Below, one piece after another: positions 1 to 6,023 of a DNA stretch of 12,704 nucleotides. The DNA comes from JBOHUC01 sp050733935. GTDB lineage: Bacteria > Eisenbacteria > RBG-16-71-46 > DASYSL01. The notes under the pieces are model-generated. The model did no database searches. It was not told where the DNA came from and was given only the letters and a program-made list of their open reading frames with translations. The stretch is from the NCBI GenBank assembly GCA_050733935.1, contig JBOHUC010000127.1, positions 1-12,704 on the forward strand. The letters are read 5' to 3'. Every line of letters begins with the position of its first letter. Within the stretch, counting starts at the first letter, position 1. A program made the position numbers and the translations under genes.

Positions 1-31
1 CGGGGCGTCGGCGCCCGGCGGGGCCGGTGAC

Positions 32-208
32 TCAGCGGCCGGCGGTCTGGGTCGCGAGCGCGAGCGCGAACGACAGGAGCACGATCGAGAACGTCCAGGC
101 GACCGCTCCAATGCGGCCGGCGCCGGCGGCGCGGTGCGAGAGGCGCGCGCGGCCGAGACGGGTGCGGGACTTCGGACGGGTCTTTCCGGTCAACGTACGT
201 TCCTTCAT
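32..208 (-). CDS. Small single-pass membrane protein, 58 aa, unknown function
   Basis: I translated this short frame by hand. It starts at ATG 208-206 and ends at TGA 34-32. Residues 1-33 are strongly basic (many Arg and Lys). Residues 34-53 form one hydrophobic segment, IGAVAWTFSIVLLSFALALA, followed by a short polar tail. The expected topology is N-terminus in the cytoplasm with one membrane helix. An AAAGGA Shine-Dalgarno-like sequence sits about 8 nt before the ATG. The gene begins 53 bp after the stop of the REC-GAF kinase on the same strand, so it is probably the last gene of the flhG-like operon. I do not recognise a family. It could be a small membrane partner of the kinase or the GGDEF protein, but only position suggests this. 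The good start signal and clean basic-plus-TM layout argue that it is real. Confidence 0.6.
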   Translation of the reverse strand: MKERTLTGKTRPKSRTRLGRARLSHRAAGAGRIGAVAWTFSIVLLSFALALATQTAGR

Positions 209-261
209 GGGGCGAGTCCTTTCGCCGGCGAATCCTTCGCCTGTTGAGGGCTCCGTTTCGA
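209..261 (-). promoter_or_regulatory. Possible alternative-hairpin leader before the 58-aa gene
   Basis: On the minus strand this gap reads GGCGAA, GGA, TTCGCC, GGCGAA and then AGGA. The central TTCGCC can pair with the upstream GGCGAA (plus-strand 227-241, 6-bp stem, 3-nt loop). Alternatively it can pair with the downstream GGCGAA (221-232, a perfect 12-bp palindrome) that directly abuts the AGGA ribosome-binding sequence. No U tract follows, so it does not look like a simple terminator. It may set how much of the 58-aa protein is made from the operon transcript. This is inference from base pairing only. Confidence 0.25.
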
Positions 262-1962
262 TCAGGCCGCGTGCGCCGCGTTCGCGGCGAGCGGCAGCGT
301 GAAGATGAACGTGCTTCCCTGTCCGGGCTCGCTCTCCGCCCAGATCGTCCCCCCGTGCGCCTCGACGATGCCCTTGCAGATCGCGAGACCGAGGCCGGTG
401 CCGCCGACGCGACGGGTGGACTTCGAATCGAGCTGCGAGAACTTGCGGAACAGGCGGGGCATGTCCTCGCGCCTAATCCCCTCTCCGAAATCGCGCACGC
501 TCACGCGCGCGAACGCCCCGTCCTGCGTGACCCGGATCTCGACCGGGGCGCCCGGCGGGGAGAACTTGATCGCGTTCGACACGAGGTTCGTGAGCACCTG
601 CGAGATGCGCTGCTCGTCCATCTCGGCGAGTGGAAGCTGGTCCGGCACCTCGAGCTTGAGATTGAGTTCCCGCTCCTCGAACAGCCGCGTCAGGTTCTCT
701 GCGGCCGCGCGGATGACCTCGCCGAGCGCGTTCGGCGACCGGGTCATGGGCAGCGTCGCGGACTCGAGCTTCGAGAAGTCGAGGATGTCGTTGATCAGGT
801 GGAGCAGCCGGTACGAGTTCGTGGTCGCAGCCTTCAGGAACTGATCCTGCTGCGGAGCGAGCTGCCAGTAGCGCTGGTCGGTGAGGAGCTCGAGGTTTCC
901 GATCACAACCGCAAGCGGCGTCCGAAGCTCGTGCGACACGACCGCCACGAAGTCGGACTTCAAACGATCGAGCTCGAGCGTCTGCTCGTAGAGCATGGAG
1001 TTCGAGAGCGCGATCGCGGCGGACGAGGCGAAGAGTGCCAGGATGTCCTCGTCGTCCTGCGAGAATCCCCCGTTCTTCCCGAGCACGGTGAGCGTGCCCA
1101 CGACCCGCCCGTCCGCGATGAGCGGCACGATCAAGAGCCCCTCGGGATCGCCTTCAACGAGCGACGGCATCGCGAGGTCGGCCTGGAAGCCACGGCCGCC
1201 ACGCCGCACCGGCGTCTGCTGGACGGCGACGACTCCGTTCAGTCCTTCGCCGGGCAGGAACGAGAGAAGCGGCAGCTCCCCTTCGAGACCGGCGACCGCG
1301 CGCGCCCGGATCGGGCCCTCCTCCTGCGCGACCAGGAACAGTGCGGCGCGGCTTCCGCCCGTGATCTGGCGCGCCTTCTCGCAGATGACGCGCGAGCGGA
1401 ACTCGAGGCCCAGGTCCTGCGCGATCTCCTTCGACAGCTCGAACAGGGTTCGCATGCGCCAGGTCGCGACATGGATGCGCTCGCGCAGCTCGGACTCGTG
1501 TCGCTGAAGGATTTCGTTCGCGACCGTGAGCTCGCGCATGAGGTTCCGGTTCGTCTCGGTGAGCCTGCGCGACCCGAGCGCGCGCCACAGGAGCTGTCCC
1601 AGCTCCTCGAGATCGCACGGCTTCGTGATGTAGTCGTACGCGCCTTCCCGAAGGGCGGCGATCGCGCTCGCCATCGAGACCTGACCGGTGACCAGAATGA
1701 CCGGCACGTCCGGGTTCTTGGCCTTCAAGCTCCGCATGAGGTCGAGCCCGGACATGTCCTTGTGCAGGTTGAGATCGGTCAGGACGACGTCGGGGTCGAA
1801 CGCGTCGAACGCCTCGAGCGCGGCCTGGCCCGACGCGCGGGTCTCGACTTCGTGACCGCCCATGAGCACGAGAAAGTCGCGGAAGACGTCGGCCACGGCC
1901 GCTTCGTCGTCCACGACGAGGATTTTCCCGGGGACCCGGGAATCAGGGAGAGGCGGCGTCAT
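262..1962 (-). CDS. REC-GAF-HisKA-HATPase_c sensor histidine kinase
   Basis: This 566-residue cytoplasmic kinase has no membrane segment. Residues 12-130 are a receiver domain with acidic pocket DDE (18-20), phospho-acceptor D63 (LTDLN) and K114. A helical linker (130-165) leads to a GAF domain at about 170-325. The HisKA domain has H344 in SHELRTP. The HATPase_c domain has an N-box around N459/N463, a G1 box DFGEGI (491-496), and a G2 box GGTGLGL (520-526). All catalytic motifs are intact. The N-terminal receiver suggests it can be phosphorylated by another kinase or form part of a relay. It starts 10 bp after the stop of the GAF-GGDEF gene and has no clear Shine-Dalgarno sequence, so translation is probably coupled. 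The natural ligand of the GAF domain and the cognate output are not visible. Confidence 0.95.
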   Translation of the reverse strand: MTPPLPDSRVPGKILVVDDEAAVADVFRDFLVLMGGHEVETRASGQAALEAFDAFDPDVVLTDLNLHKDMSGLDLMRSLKAKNPDVPVILVTGQVSMASAIAALREGAYDYITKPCDLEELGQLLWRALGSRRLTETNRNLMRELTVANEILQRHESELRERIHVATWRMRTLFELSKEIAQDLGLEFRSRVICEKARQITGGSRAALFLVAQEEGPIRARAVAGLEGELPLLSFLPGEGLNGVVAVQQTPVRRGGRGFQADLAMPSLVEGDPEGLLIVPLIADGRVVGTLTVLGKNGGFSQDDEDILALFASSAAIALSNSMLYEQTLELDRLKSDFVAVVSHELRTPLAVVIGNLELLTDQRYWQLAPQQDQFLKAATTNSYRLLHLINDILDFSKLESATLPMTRSPNALGEVIRAAAENLTRLFEERELNLKLEVPDQLPLAEMDEQRISQVLTNLVSNAIKFSPPGAPVEIRVTQDGAFARVSVRDFGEGIRREDMPRLFRKFSQLDSKSTRRVGGTGLGLAICKGIVEAHGGTIWAESEPGQGSTFIFTLPLAANAAHAA

Positions 1963-1972
1963 GCCGGTCGGG

Positions 1973-3244
1973 TCAGCCGGACGGGAGCTCGTCCGGCGCC
2001 GGGGCGACTGGATCGAGTCGGCCGCCCGACTTCGCGGCGGCGAGCGCGAGGTCGGCGTGCGCGAGCAGCGCCCCCCGCTCGATCCCGTCCTGCGGGAACG
2101 TCGCGACCCCCGCGCTCACCGAGAGCCGGCGGCGGCGCGGGAACAGGTGCGCGTCCACGAGCTGCTTCAGGCGATGGGCCGCGACCTGGGCCGCGTCGGC
2201 GGCCTGGTGCGACAGGAGAATTGCGAACTCGTCGCCCGGCGCGAGCCGCGCGATCAGGTCCCCCTGCCGCGCGTGCGCGCGCAGGAGCTTCGCGATCTCG
2301 AGCAGGCACGCATCCCCGAACGGCTTCCCGTACGCCTGGTTCACCGCGCGGAAGCGGTCGAGGTCGAACAGGACGACCGAGAACGCGTACTCGTAGCGGC
2401 GCGCGTTCTCGATCTCCTCGGCGACCCGCGACTCGAAGTGCGCCCGGTTCGAAAGCCCGGTGAGCTCGTCGGTCACGGCCTTGAGTCGCATGTCCTCGAG
2501 CGCGATCTGGCGGACGAGCGCCGACGCAAGGATTCCTCCCGCCGTGCACAGCAGATCGCGGTCGGCCTCGGTGAAGGCGGCACTCTGCGTGTGGCCGATG
2601 TTGAGAACCCCCACGAGCTCCTTCTGGACGACGAGCGGCACCGAGAGGAACGAGCCCGGACGGGCGGGTGCTGCCTCCTCGCGTGCCTCGCCCCTGAGTT
2701 CGGCCAGGAGCACCGGTCTCTGCGAGCGCGCGACCCACGACGAGAGGCCGGTCCCGAGATCGAAGCGCACGTCCGGAATGAGATCGACGTGCGTGCCCGA
2801 GGTCGCGGCCGGAACGAGCGCGTCCTTGCGACGGTCGTAGAGGAAGAACGTGGCGCTCTCGTAAGAGACGGCGCGGCGCACGAGCTCGAGCGCGTGCTGA
2901 AGGAGCTCACCGGTCGAAGGATTCGTCCGGACGGCCGAAGCGAGTCCCTGGAGGAGCGAGAGGCGCGCCGATTCGATCGGCTCGGGGTGCGCTTCGAGCG
3001 CCGCGCGCGACCAGCCGAGGAGCTTCTCCCGGAACGCGGCGCGTGCGGATTCCCCCTCGGCGTGCGCGGCATCGAGGAGCGCTTCGTTCTTCTCCCGCTC
3101 GACCGACGTCCAGCCGAGCGCTCCGCTCAAGAGCTCGAGATGGCGGCGTGCGGCCGCGCGTCCGTCGCCGTGCGTGCGCAGCCCCGGCTTTTCCCTGCGG
3201 CGGACCCCGCGGCTTCCGGCCGTCCGCCCCGCGTTTCGGCTCAC
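1973..3244 (-). CDS. GAF-GGDEF protein, probable diguanylate cyclase
   Basis: The predicted protein has 423 residues. The start is GTG 3244-3242, overlapping the TGA of the preceding gene as GTGA, with a GGGAGG sequence upstream. The open frame extends further but the extra residues are out-of-frame shadow of neighbouring genes. Residues 45-90 are helical, GAF is at about 105-245, and GGDEF at about 255-408. The metal-binding FDLDRF (293-298), the substrate contacts N302 and D311, and an inhibitory-site RxxD (RQGD, 326-329) are present. The signature reads RLAPGDEF instead of RLGGDEF: GDEF (337-340) is kept but the first glycine is replaced by Ala-Pro, a net one-residue insertion. It probably makes c-di-GMP from two GTP and is product-inhibited, but activity is less certain than usual because of the altered loop. 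Cytosolic; third from last gene of the operon. Confidence 0.9.
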   Translation of the reverse strand: MSRNAGRTAGSRGVRRREKPGLRTHGDGRAAARRHLELLSGALGWTSVEREKNEALLDAAHAEGESARAAFREKLLGWSRAALEAHPEPIESARLSLLQGLASAVRTNPSTGELLQHALELVRRAVSYESATFFLYDRRKDALVPAATSGTHVDLIPDVRFDLGTGLSSWVARSQRPVLLAELRGEAREEAAPARPGSFLSVPLVVQKELVGVLNIGHTQSAAFTEADRDLLCTAGGILASALVRQIALEDMRLKAVTDELTGLSNRAHFESRVAEEIENARRYEYAFSVVLFDLDRFRAVNQAYGKPFGDACLLEIAKLLRAHARQGDLIARLAPGDEFAILLSHQAADAAQVAAHRLKQLVDAHLFPRRRRLSVSAGVATFPQDGIERGALLAHADLALAAAKSGGRLDPVAPAPDELPSG

Positions 3245-3654
3245 GATCCTGCCCTCCCTTCGGTCCGGCCCTCGAGAATTAGCGCGTGCTTGAGCTCGGA
3301 GATCCGGAGCGTCGCCTGCTTGATGCGGTTCGCCTCGCGCTGGATCACGTCCAGGCGATCCTTGACGCCGGGCAGGGCGGTTGCGGGACCGAGGGAGAGG
3401 AGCTGCGCGTTGCCGAAAACGCCCACCAGCGCGTTGTTGATGTCGTGGTTCACCGACAGCGTGTCGAACAGCCTGCGGCGGAGATCCGCACCCTCCTGGG
3501 CGAGCCGCTCCGCGACCACTTCGAGGTCTGCCGCCGCGCGCACGGACGCCGCGTCCCCGCTCCCGCGCAGGCGCTCTGCGATCGCAAGGAGATCGGGATC
3601 GCACGCCGGAAGCGGCGATTCGTCGGGCGACGGATGACGGATCGGTTCGGCCAC
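3241..3654 (-). CDS. Stand-alone histidine-kinase dimerisation (DHp-like) protein
   Basis: I place the start at GTG 3654, which has TGAGG 6 nt upstream and gives 137 residues. A TTG at 3666 overlapping the sigma-factor stop (TTGA) is possible but lacks a ribosome-binding site. After a variable N-terminus, residues about 45-125 form two helices. The first holds an H-box, SVNHDINNALVGVFGNAQLL, with phospho-acceptor candidate H70. The second is rich in charged residues. This matches the HDINN-type dimerisation/phospho-acceptor domain of sensor kinases. No ATP-binding domain follows; the frame simply ends and overlaps the GGDEF gene by 4 nt. Possible roles are a Spo0B-like phosphotransferase, a substrate of the kinase encoded two genes downstream, or a dominant binding partner. 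Function is inferred; the domain match is good. Confidence 0.8.
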   Translation of the reverse strand: MAEPIRHPSPDESPLPACDPDLLAIAERLRGSGDAASVRAAADLEVVAERLAQEGADLRRRLFDTLSVNHDINNALVGVFGNAQLLSLGPATALPGVKDRLDVIQREANRIKQATLRISELKHALILEGRTEGRAGS

Positions 3655-3662
3655 GGGCGACC

Positions 3663-4772
3663 TCAAGCGCAGGCGAGCGCGCGGCGCACGCGGCTGCGAA
3701 GCCTGAGCACCGCCCGCGAATGGACCTGGGAAACCCGCGACTCGGAGATGCCAAGCGTGAGGCCGATCTCGCGCAGCGTCATGTGCTCGTAGTAGTAGAG
3801 CGCGACCACGAGGCGCTCCTGCTCGGGCAGACGGTTCAACGTGTCGAGCAGGACCTGGCGGGTCTCCTCCTCCTCGAGCCGCGCGAGGACATCGGGGGCC
3901 GTCGGATCTTCGATCAGGTCGGCGAGCCCGAGGGCGTCGCCCTCCTCGGGGGCGCGAACTTCGTCGAGCGAGAGGAGCACCGCGCCCCGGACCTGGTCCA
4001 TGAGGCGGTGATAGTCGGCGAGCGGCATCTTCGCCTCGCGCGCGATCTCCTCCTCGGTCGCCGCGCGGCCGAGCCGTTGATCGAGGCGGCGCGTCGAGGC
4101 TTCGACCTCGCGCGCTTTGCGCCGCACGGAGCGCGACGCCCAGTCGAGCGAGCGAAGCTGATCGAGCACGGCACCCTTGATGCGCCAGACCGCGTAGGTC
4201 TCGAACTTGGTGCCCTTCGACGAATCGAACTTCTCGTACGCATCGAGGAGGCCGAGGACGCCGGCCGACATCAGGTCCTCGTGATCGACGCTCTTCGGGA
4301 GACCCACCGCGAGGCGCTCGACCACGTACTTGATGAGCGGCGTGTAGCGCGAGAGGAGGTCCTCGCGGGCGACGCGTCCGTCGCGTCCGACCGGAACGGT
4401 GGCGGTGGCGCGGGCGTTCGTCTCGCGCGGGCGGGCGGGGCGTACGAGCGCGAGCGGTGCGGGACGCGCCGCGGGTCGGGCATTCGCGCCGGACTTCGAA
4501 GGCGTCGCACCAGCACGCACCGCGGCACGCGGCACGAGACTCAGTCGCGGAGCGGCCGCCGCCGGGCGACCCTTCGGAATCGAAGCCACTCTCGATGTCT
4601 TCGTCGCTCTCGTCGCCTGCGTCGCTTTCGTCGTCCTCGTCGTCCTTGTCGCCTTCGCGGCCTTCGCCGTTCGCGCAGACGTCACGCGGCGCGCACTCCG
4701 CTTGCCTTTGACCAGCGTCAGGCGCGGCTTGCGACCGCGCGTGCGGCTCCCCGTCGTCGTACGGCGTGCCAT
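3663..4772 (-). CDS. fliA: FliA/WhiG-family sigma factor with long basic N-terminal tail
   Basis: The 369-residue protein begins at ATG 4772 with a perfect AGGAGG 6 nt upstream, so the long N-terminus is probably translated. Residues 138-369 are a complete sigma-28 type core: region 2 (about 138-215, with FETYAVWRIKGAVLDQLRSLDW), region 3 (about 216-272, starting at SVRRKAREVE), and region 4 (about 308-362, with a helix-turn-helix around LREIGLTLGISESRVSQVHS). Region 1 is absent, as usual for this family. This core is about the size of a whole typical FliA. Residues 1-130 are an extra Lys/Arg/Ala/Thr/Pro-rich tail resembling histone H1, including ten tripeptide repeats at 32-61. It directs RNA polymerase to FliA-type promoters (family knowledge). 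It lies 10 bp after the flhG-like gene, and its Shine-Dalgarno overlaps that gene's stop. A WhiG-like non-flagellar role is possible. Confidence 0.92.
   Translation of the reverse strand: MARRTTTGSRTRGRKPRLTLVKGKRSARRVTSARTAKAAKATRTTRTTKATQATRATKTSRVASIPKGRPAAAAPRLSLVPRAAVRAGATPSKSGANARPAARPAPLALVRPARPRETNARATATVPVGRDGRVAREDLLSRYTPLIKYVVERLAVGLPKSVDHEDLMSAGVLGLLDAYEKFDSSKGTKFETYAVWRIKGAVLDQLRSLDWASRSVRRKAREVEASTRRLDQRLGRAATEEEIAREAKMPLADYHRLMDQVRGAVLLSLDEVRAPEEGDALGLADLIEDPTAPDVLARLEEEETRQVLLDTLNRLPEQERLVVALYYYEHMTLREIGLTLGISESRVSQVHSRAVLRLRSRVRRALACA
4590..4679 (-). repeat. Ten imperfect 9-bp repeats encoding (A/T)(T/A)(K/R) tripeptides
   Basis: Residues 32-61 of the sigma factor read as ten triplets: SAR, TAK, AAK, ATR, TTR, TTK, ATQ, ATR, ATK, TSR. 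On the plus strand the DNA shows the matching 9-bp period, with units such as TCGTCGCTC, TCGTCGCCT and TCGTCGTCC. The repetition at DNA level suggests recent growth or slippage. The encoded peptide is basic and should be disordered, like a histone H1 tail. Confidence 0.8.
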
Positions 4773-4782
4773 CGCAATCCTC

Positions 4783-5694
4783 CTAGGCGGACATGCGCGC
4801 GCGGCCGTCGTCGGGCCAGGCGCGGGATTCGGGATCGTGCGGATCGGCCCACAGCCGGCGCGCGAGCTTGCGCACGGCGAGAGCGGCGGGACTCTTTGGA
4901 AACGCGAGCGTGACCGGCTGCTGACGGCGGACGGCCTGCCCGACCGCGGGGTCGTCGGGAATGGCGCCGAGGCTGTCGACGTTGCACGAGAGGAAGCGAC
5001 GGGTGAGCGAGGCCAGGTTGTGCGCGACTTCCTCGGCCTCCTCGATCGAATCGGCCCGGTTCACGAGCAGCGAAGGCGTAAGCGAGAGTCCCTGTCCGAC
5101 GAGCACCTTGAGGAGCCCGTACGCGTCAGAGTAGGACGTCGGTTCGGGCGTGGTGACGACCACGAGCTCGGTCGCCGCGCGAGCGAACGACGAGGTGAGG
5201 CGGGACGCGCCGGACGCGGTGTCGACCAGCACGATGTCTGAGTCCTCGGCCAGGCGCGAGAGCTCGCGGTACAGACCTTCGCGGCGGAAGTCATCGAGAT
5301 CGGCGAGATCGCGGTCGCCCGAGGCGGCGGGGACGAGACGCACGTTGGGCGGTCCCTCGATCACGGCCTGCTCGAGCGTTCTCTCGCCGCGCAGCACGTG
5401 GCCCAGGTCCCAGCGCGACGAGAGCCCGAGCAGGAGGTCGAGATTCGCCTGCGCGAGATCGCCGTCGAACAGGAGCACGCGCGCGCCGAGCGCGCCAAGC
5501 TCGACCGCGAGGTTCGCGGCGATCGTGCTCTTTCCCACTCCGCCCTTTCCGCTCGTCACGGCGATCGTGCGCACGCGCGGCCGCGCGAGCTGCGCGAAGT
5601 GCCGGCGGACTTCGGCGCGCGTCTGAGGCTGCGCGGCCTTCGCCTTCGCCTTCGACTTCGCGGGACCGGGTGGGACGAGCTTGAGGTCGGACAT
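4783..5694 (-). CDS. flhG: FlhG/MinD-like ParA-family ATPase
   Basis: A 303-residue protein starting at ATG 5694 (MSDLKLV...), with GGAGA about 7 nt upstream; the longer open frame upstream is not needed. After a basic N-terminal stretch (10-40) comes a deviant Walker A, SGKGGVGKST (48-57), with signature lysine K50 and K55. The A' motif FDGDLAQAN is at 76-84, the Walker B IVLVDTASG at 154-162, and TTPEPTSYSDAYGLLK at 181-196, a typical FlhG/YlxH segment. FlhG proteins are ATPases that limit the number and placement of flagella, working with the GTPase FlhF and with sigma or σ54 regulators (family knowledge). The usual N-terminal DQA-type FlhF-activating motif is not obvious here, and flhF is not upstream. 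First gene of its operon, preceded by a σ54 promoter. A MinD-like role in another positioned apparatus is possible. Confidence 0.9.
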   Translation of the reverse strand: MSDLKLVPPGPAKSKAKAKAAQPQTRAEVRRHFAQLARPRVRTIAVTSGKGGVGKSTIAANLAVELGALGARVLLFDGDLAQANLDLLLGLSSRWDLGHVLRGERTLEQAVIEGPPNVRLVPAASGDRDLADLDDFRREGLYRELSRLAEDSDIVLVDTASGASRLTSSFARAATELVVVTTPEPTSYSDAYGLLKVLVGQGLSLTPSLLVNRADSIEEAEEVAHNLASLTRRFLSCNVDSLGAIPDDPAVGQAVRRQQPVTLAFPKSPAALAVRKLARRLWADPHDPESRAWPDDGRARMSA

Positions 5695-5760
5695 CGTTCT
5701 CTCCGGGATTCGGTTCGTTCGGAGCGCACTCGATTCGATCGGCGCGCACCGGGGCAAAAC

Positions 5761-5775
5761 GCAAGGGACGTGCCA
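5761..5775 (-). promoter_or_regulatory. σ54 (RpoN) promoter for the flhG-like operon
   Basis: On the minus strand the sequence is TGGCACGTCCCTTGC. It matches every fixed position of the -24/-12 consensus TGGCACG-N4-TTGC, with GG and GC separated by exactly 10 nt. It lies on the coding strand of the operon, about 67 nt before the flhG-like ATG. Transcription would start near 5750, leaving a leader of about 55 nt with the GGAGA ribosome-binding site. Activation would need a bacterial enhancer-binding protein; one is encoded at 10791-12419. Confidence 0.85.
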
Positions 5776-5879
5776 CGGAGGGCGTTCTCGAACGACTCTC
5801 AAGAGATCGAGGAAATGCCTTACTGGAGAAGGACTTCAGGTCGGTGAGTCGCGGGAGATCGAACACCCGAAACGGACTC

Positions 5880-5907
5880 CTATCGGCCGCTCAGGCCGGG
5901 AACTGAA
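5880..5907 (-). promoter_or_regulatory. Weak sigma-28-like element
   Basis: On the minus strand GCCGATAG (5887-5880) is one base away from the sigma-28 -10 element GCCGATAA. Twelve nt upstream is TTCAGTTC (5907-5900), which matches 5 of 8 positions of TAAAGTTT. If real it would let the sigma factor feed back on its own operon. A 7-of-8 match is not rare enough to be convincing alone. Confidence 0.2.
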
Positions 5908-5935
5908 CATGCTTTTGCGCCTGCCGCCGGCCTGC

Positions 5936-5978
5936 GGTCAGAAAATGACCGGGCCCGGGCTTTGGGGCCCGGGCCCGG
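5936..5978 (-). terminator. Double hairpin terminator of the receiver cassette
   Basis: A perfect 12-bp inverted repeat (CCGGGCCCGGGC at 5949-5960, GCCCGGGCCCGG at 5967-5978) encloses the 6-nt loop TTTGGG. On the minus strand it is followed by TCATTTTCTG, a short U-rich run that itself lies in the loop of a second small hairpin (GGTCA/TGACC, 5936-5950). It sits about 45 nt after the stop of the 81-residue gene, so it fits a terminator for that transcript and separates it from the flhG-like operon. Confidence 0.65.
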
Positions 5979-6023
5979 AAGCTCCGCGCGTTGCACGAAG
6001 CACGGCGAGTGCGCGTGTGCCGG

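Larger units (their letters stand above)
5695..5935. other. Intergenic region upstream of the flhG-like operon
   Basis: No convincing gene is present. Part of this stretch is open in several frames, but these lack start signals and protein-like composition. It holds the σ54 promoter described separately (5761-5775) and a weak sigma-28-like element (5880-5907). Short inverted repeats such as CTCT-CA-AGAG near 5796-5805 lie 5' of the promoter, where an enhancer-binding protein would act, but the arms are only 4 bp. Confidence 0.5.

Noticed and set aside
3..16. GGGCG-TCGG-CGCCC hairpin at the left edge as a terminator
   Set aside because: Five-base-pair stem without a U tract and too close to the window edge to judge.
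244..2463. Long plus-strand open frame of 739 residues
   Set aside because: It is antisense to the well-supported kinase and GGDEF genes, is dominated by Arg, Glu, Ala and Asp, and has no domain. High GC content leaves antisense frames open.
1862..3637. Plus-strand open frame of 591 residues
   Set aside because: Antisense to the GAF-GGDEF and DHp genes, whose motifs are clear; composition is typical of a shadow frame.
3245..3754. N-terminal extension of the GGDEF protein by 170 residues
   Set aside because: The extra residues are the out-of-frame reading of the DHp and sigma genes. The GTG at 3244 has a ribosome-binding site and overlaps the upstream stop.
4590..4679. Acidic Asp/Glu-rich reading of the sigma-gene repeat in another frame, suggesting programmed frameshifting
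   Set aside because: The basic frame continues directly into an intact sigma core from an ATG with a perfect Shine-Dalgarno, and no slippery site is evident.
4590..4679. The 9-bp array as a CRISPR or iteron-type origin repeat
   Set aside because: Units are far too short for CRISPR and have no spacers; the array is in frame within a coding region and follows codon periodicity, which explains it.
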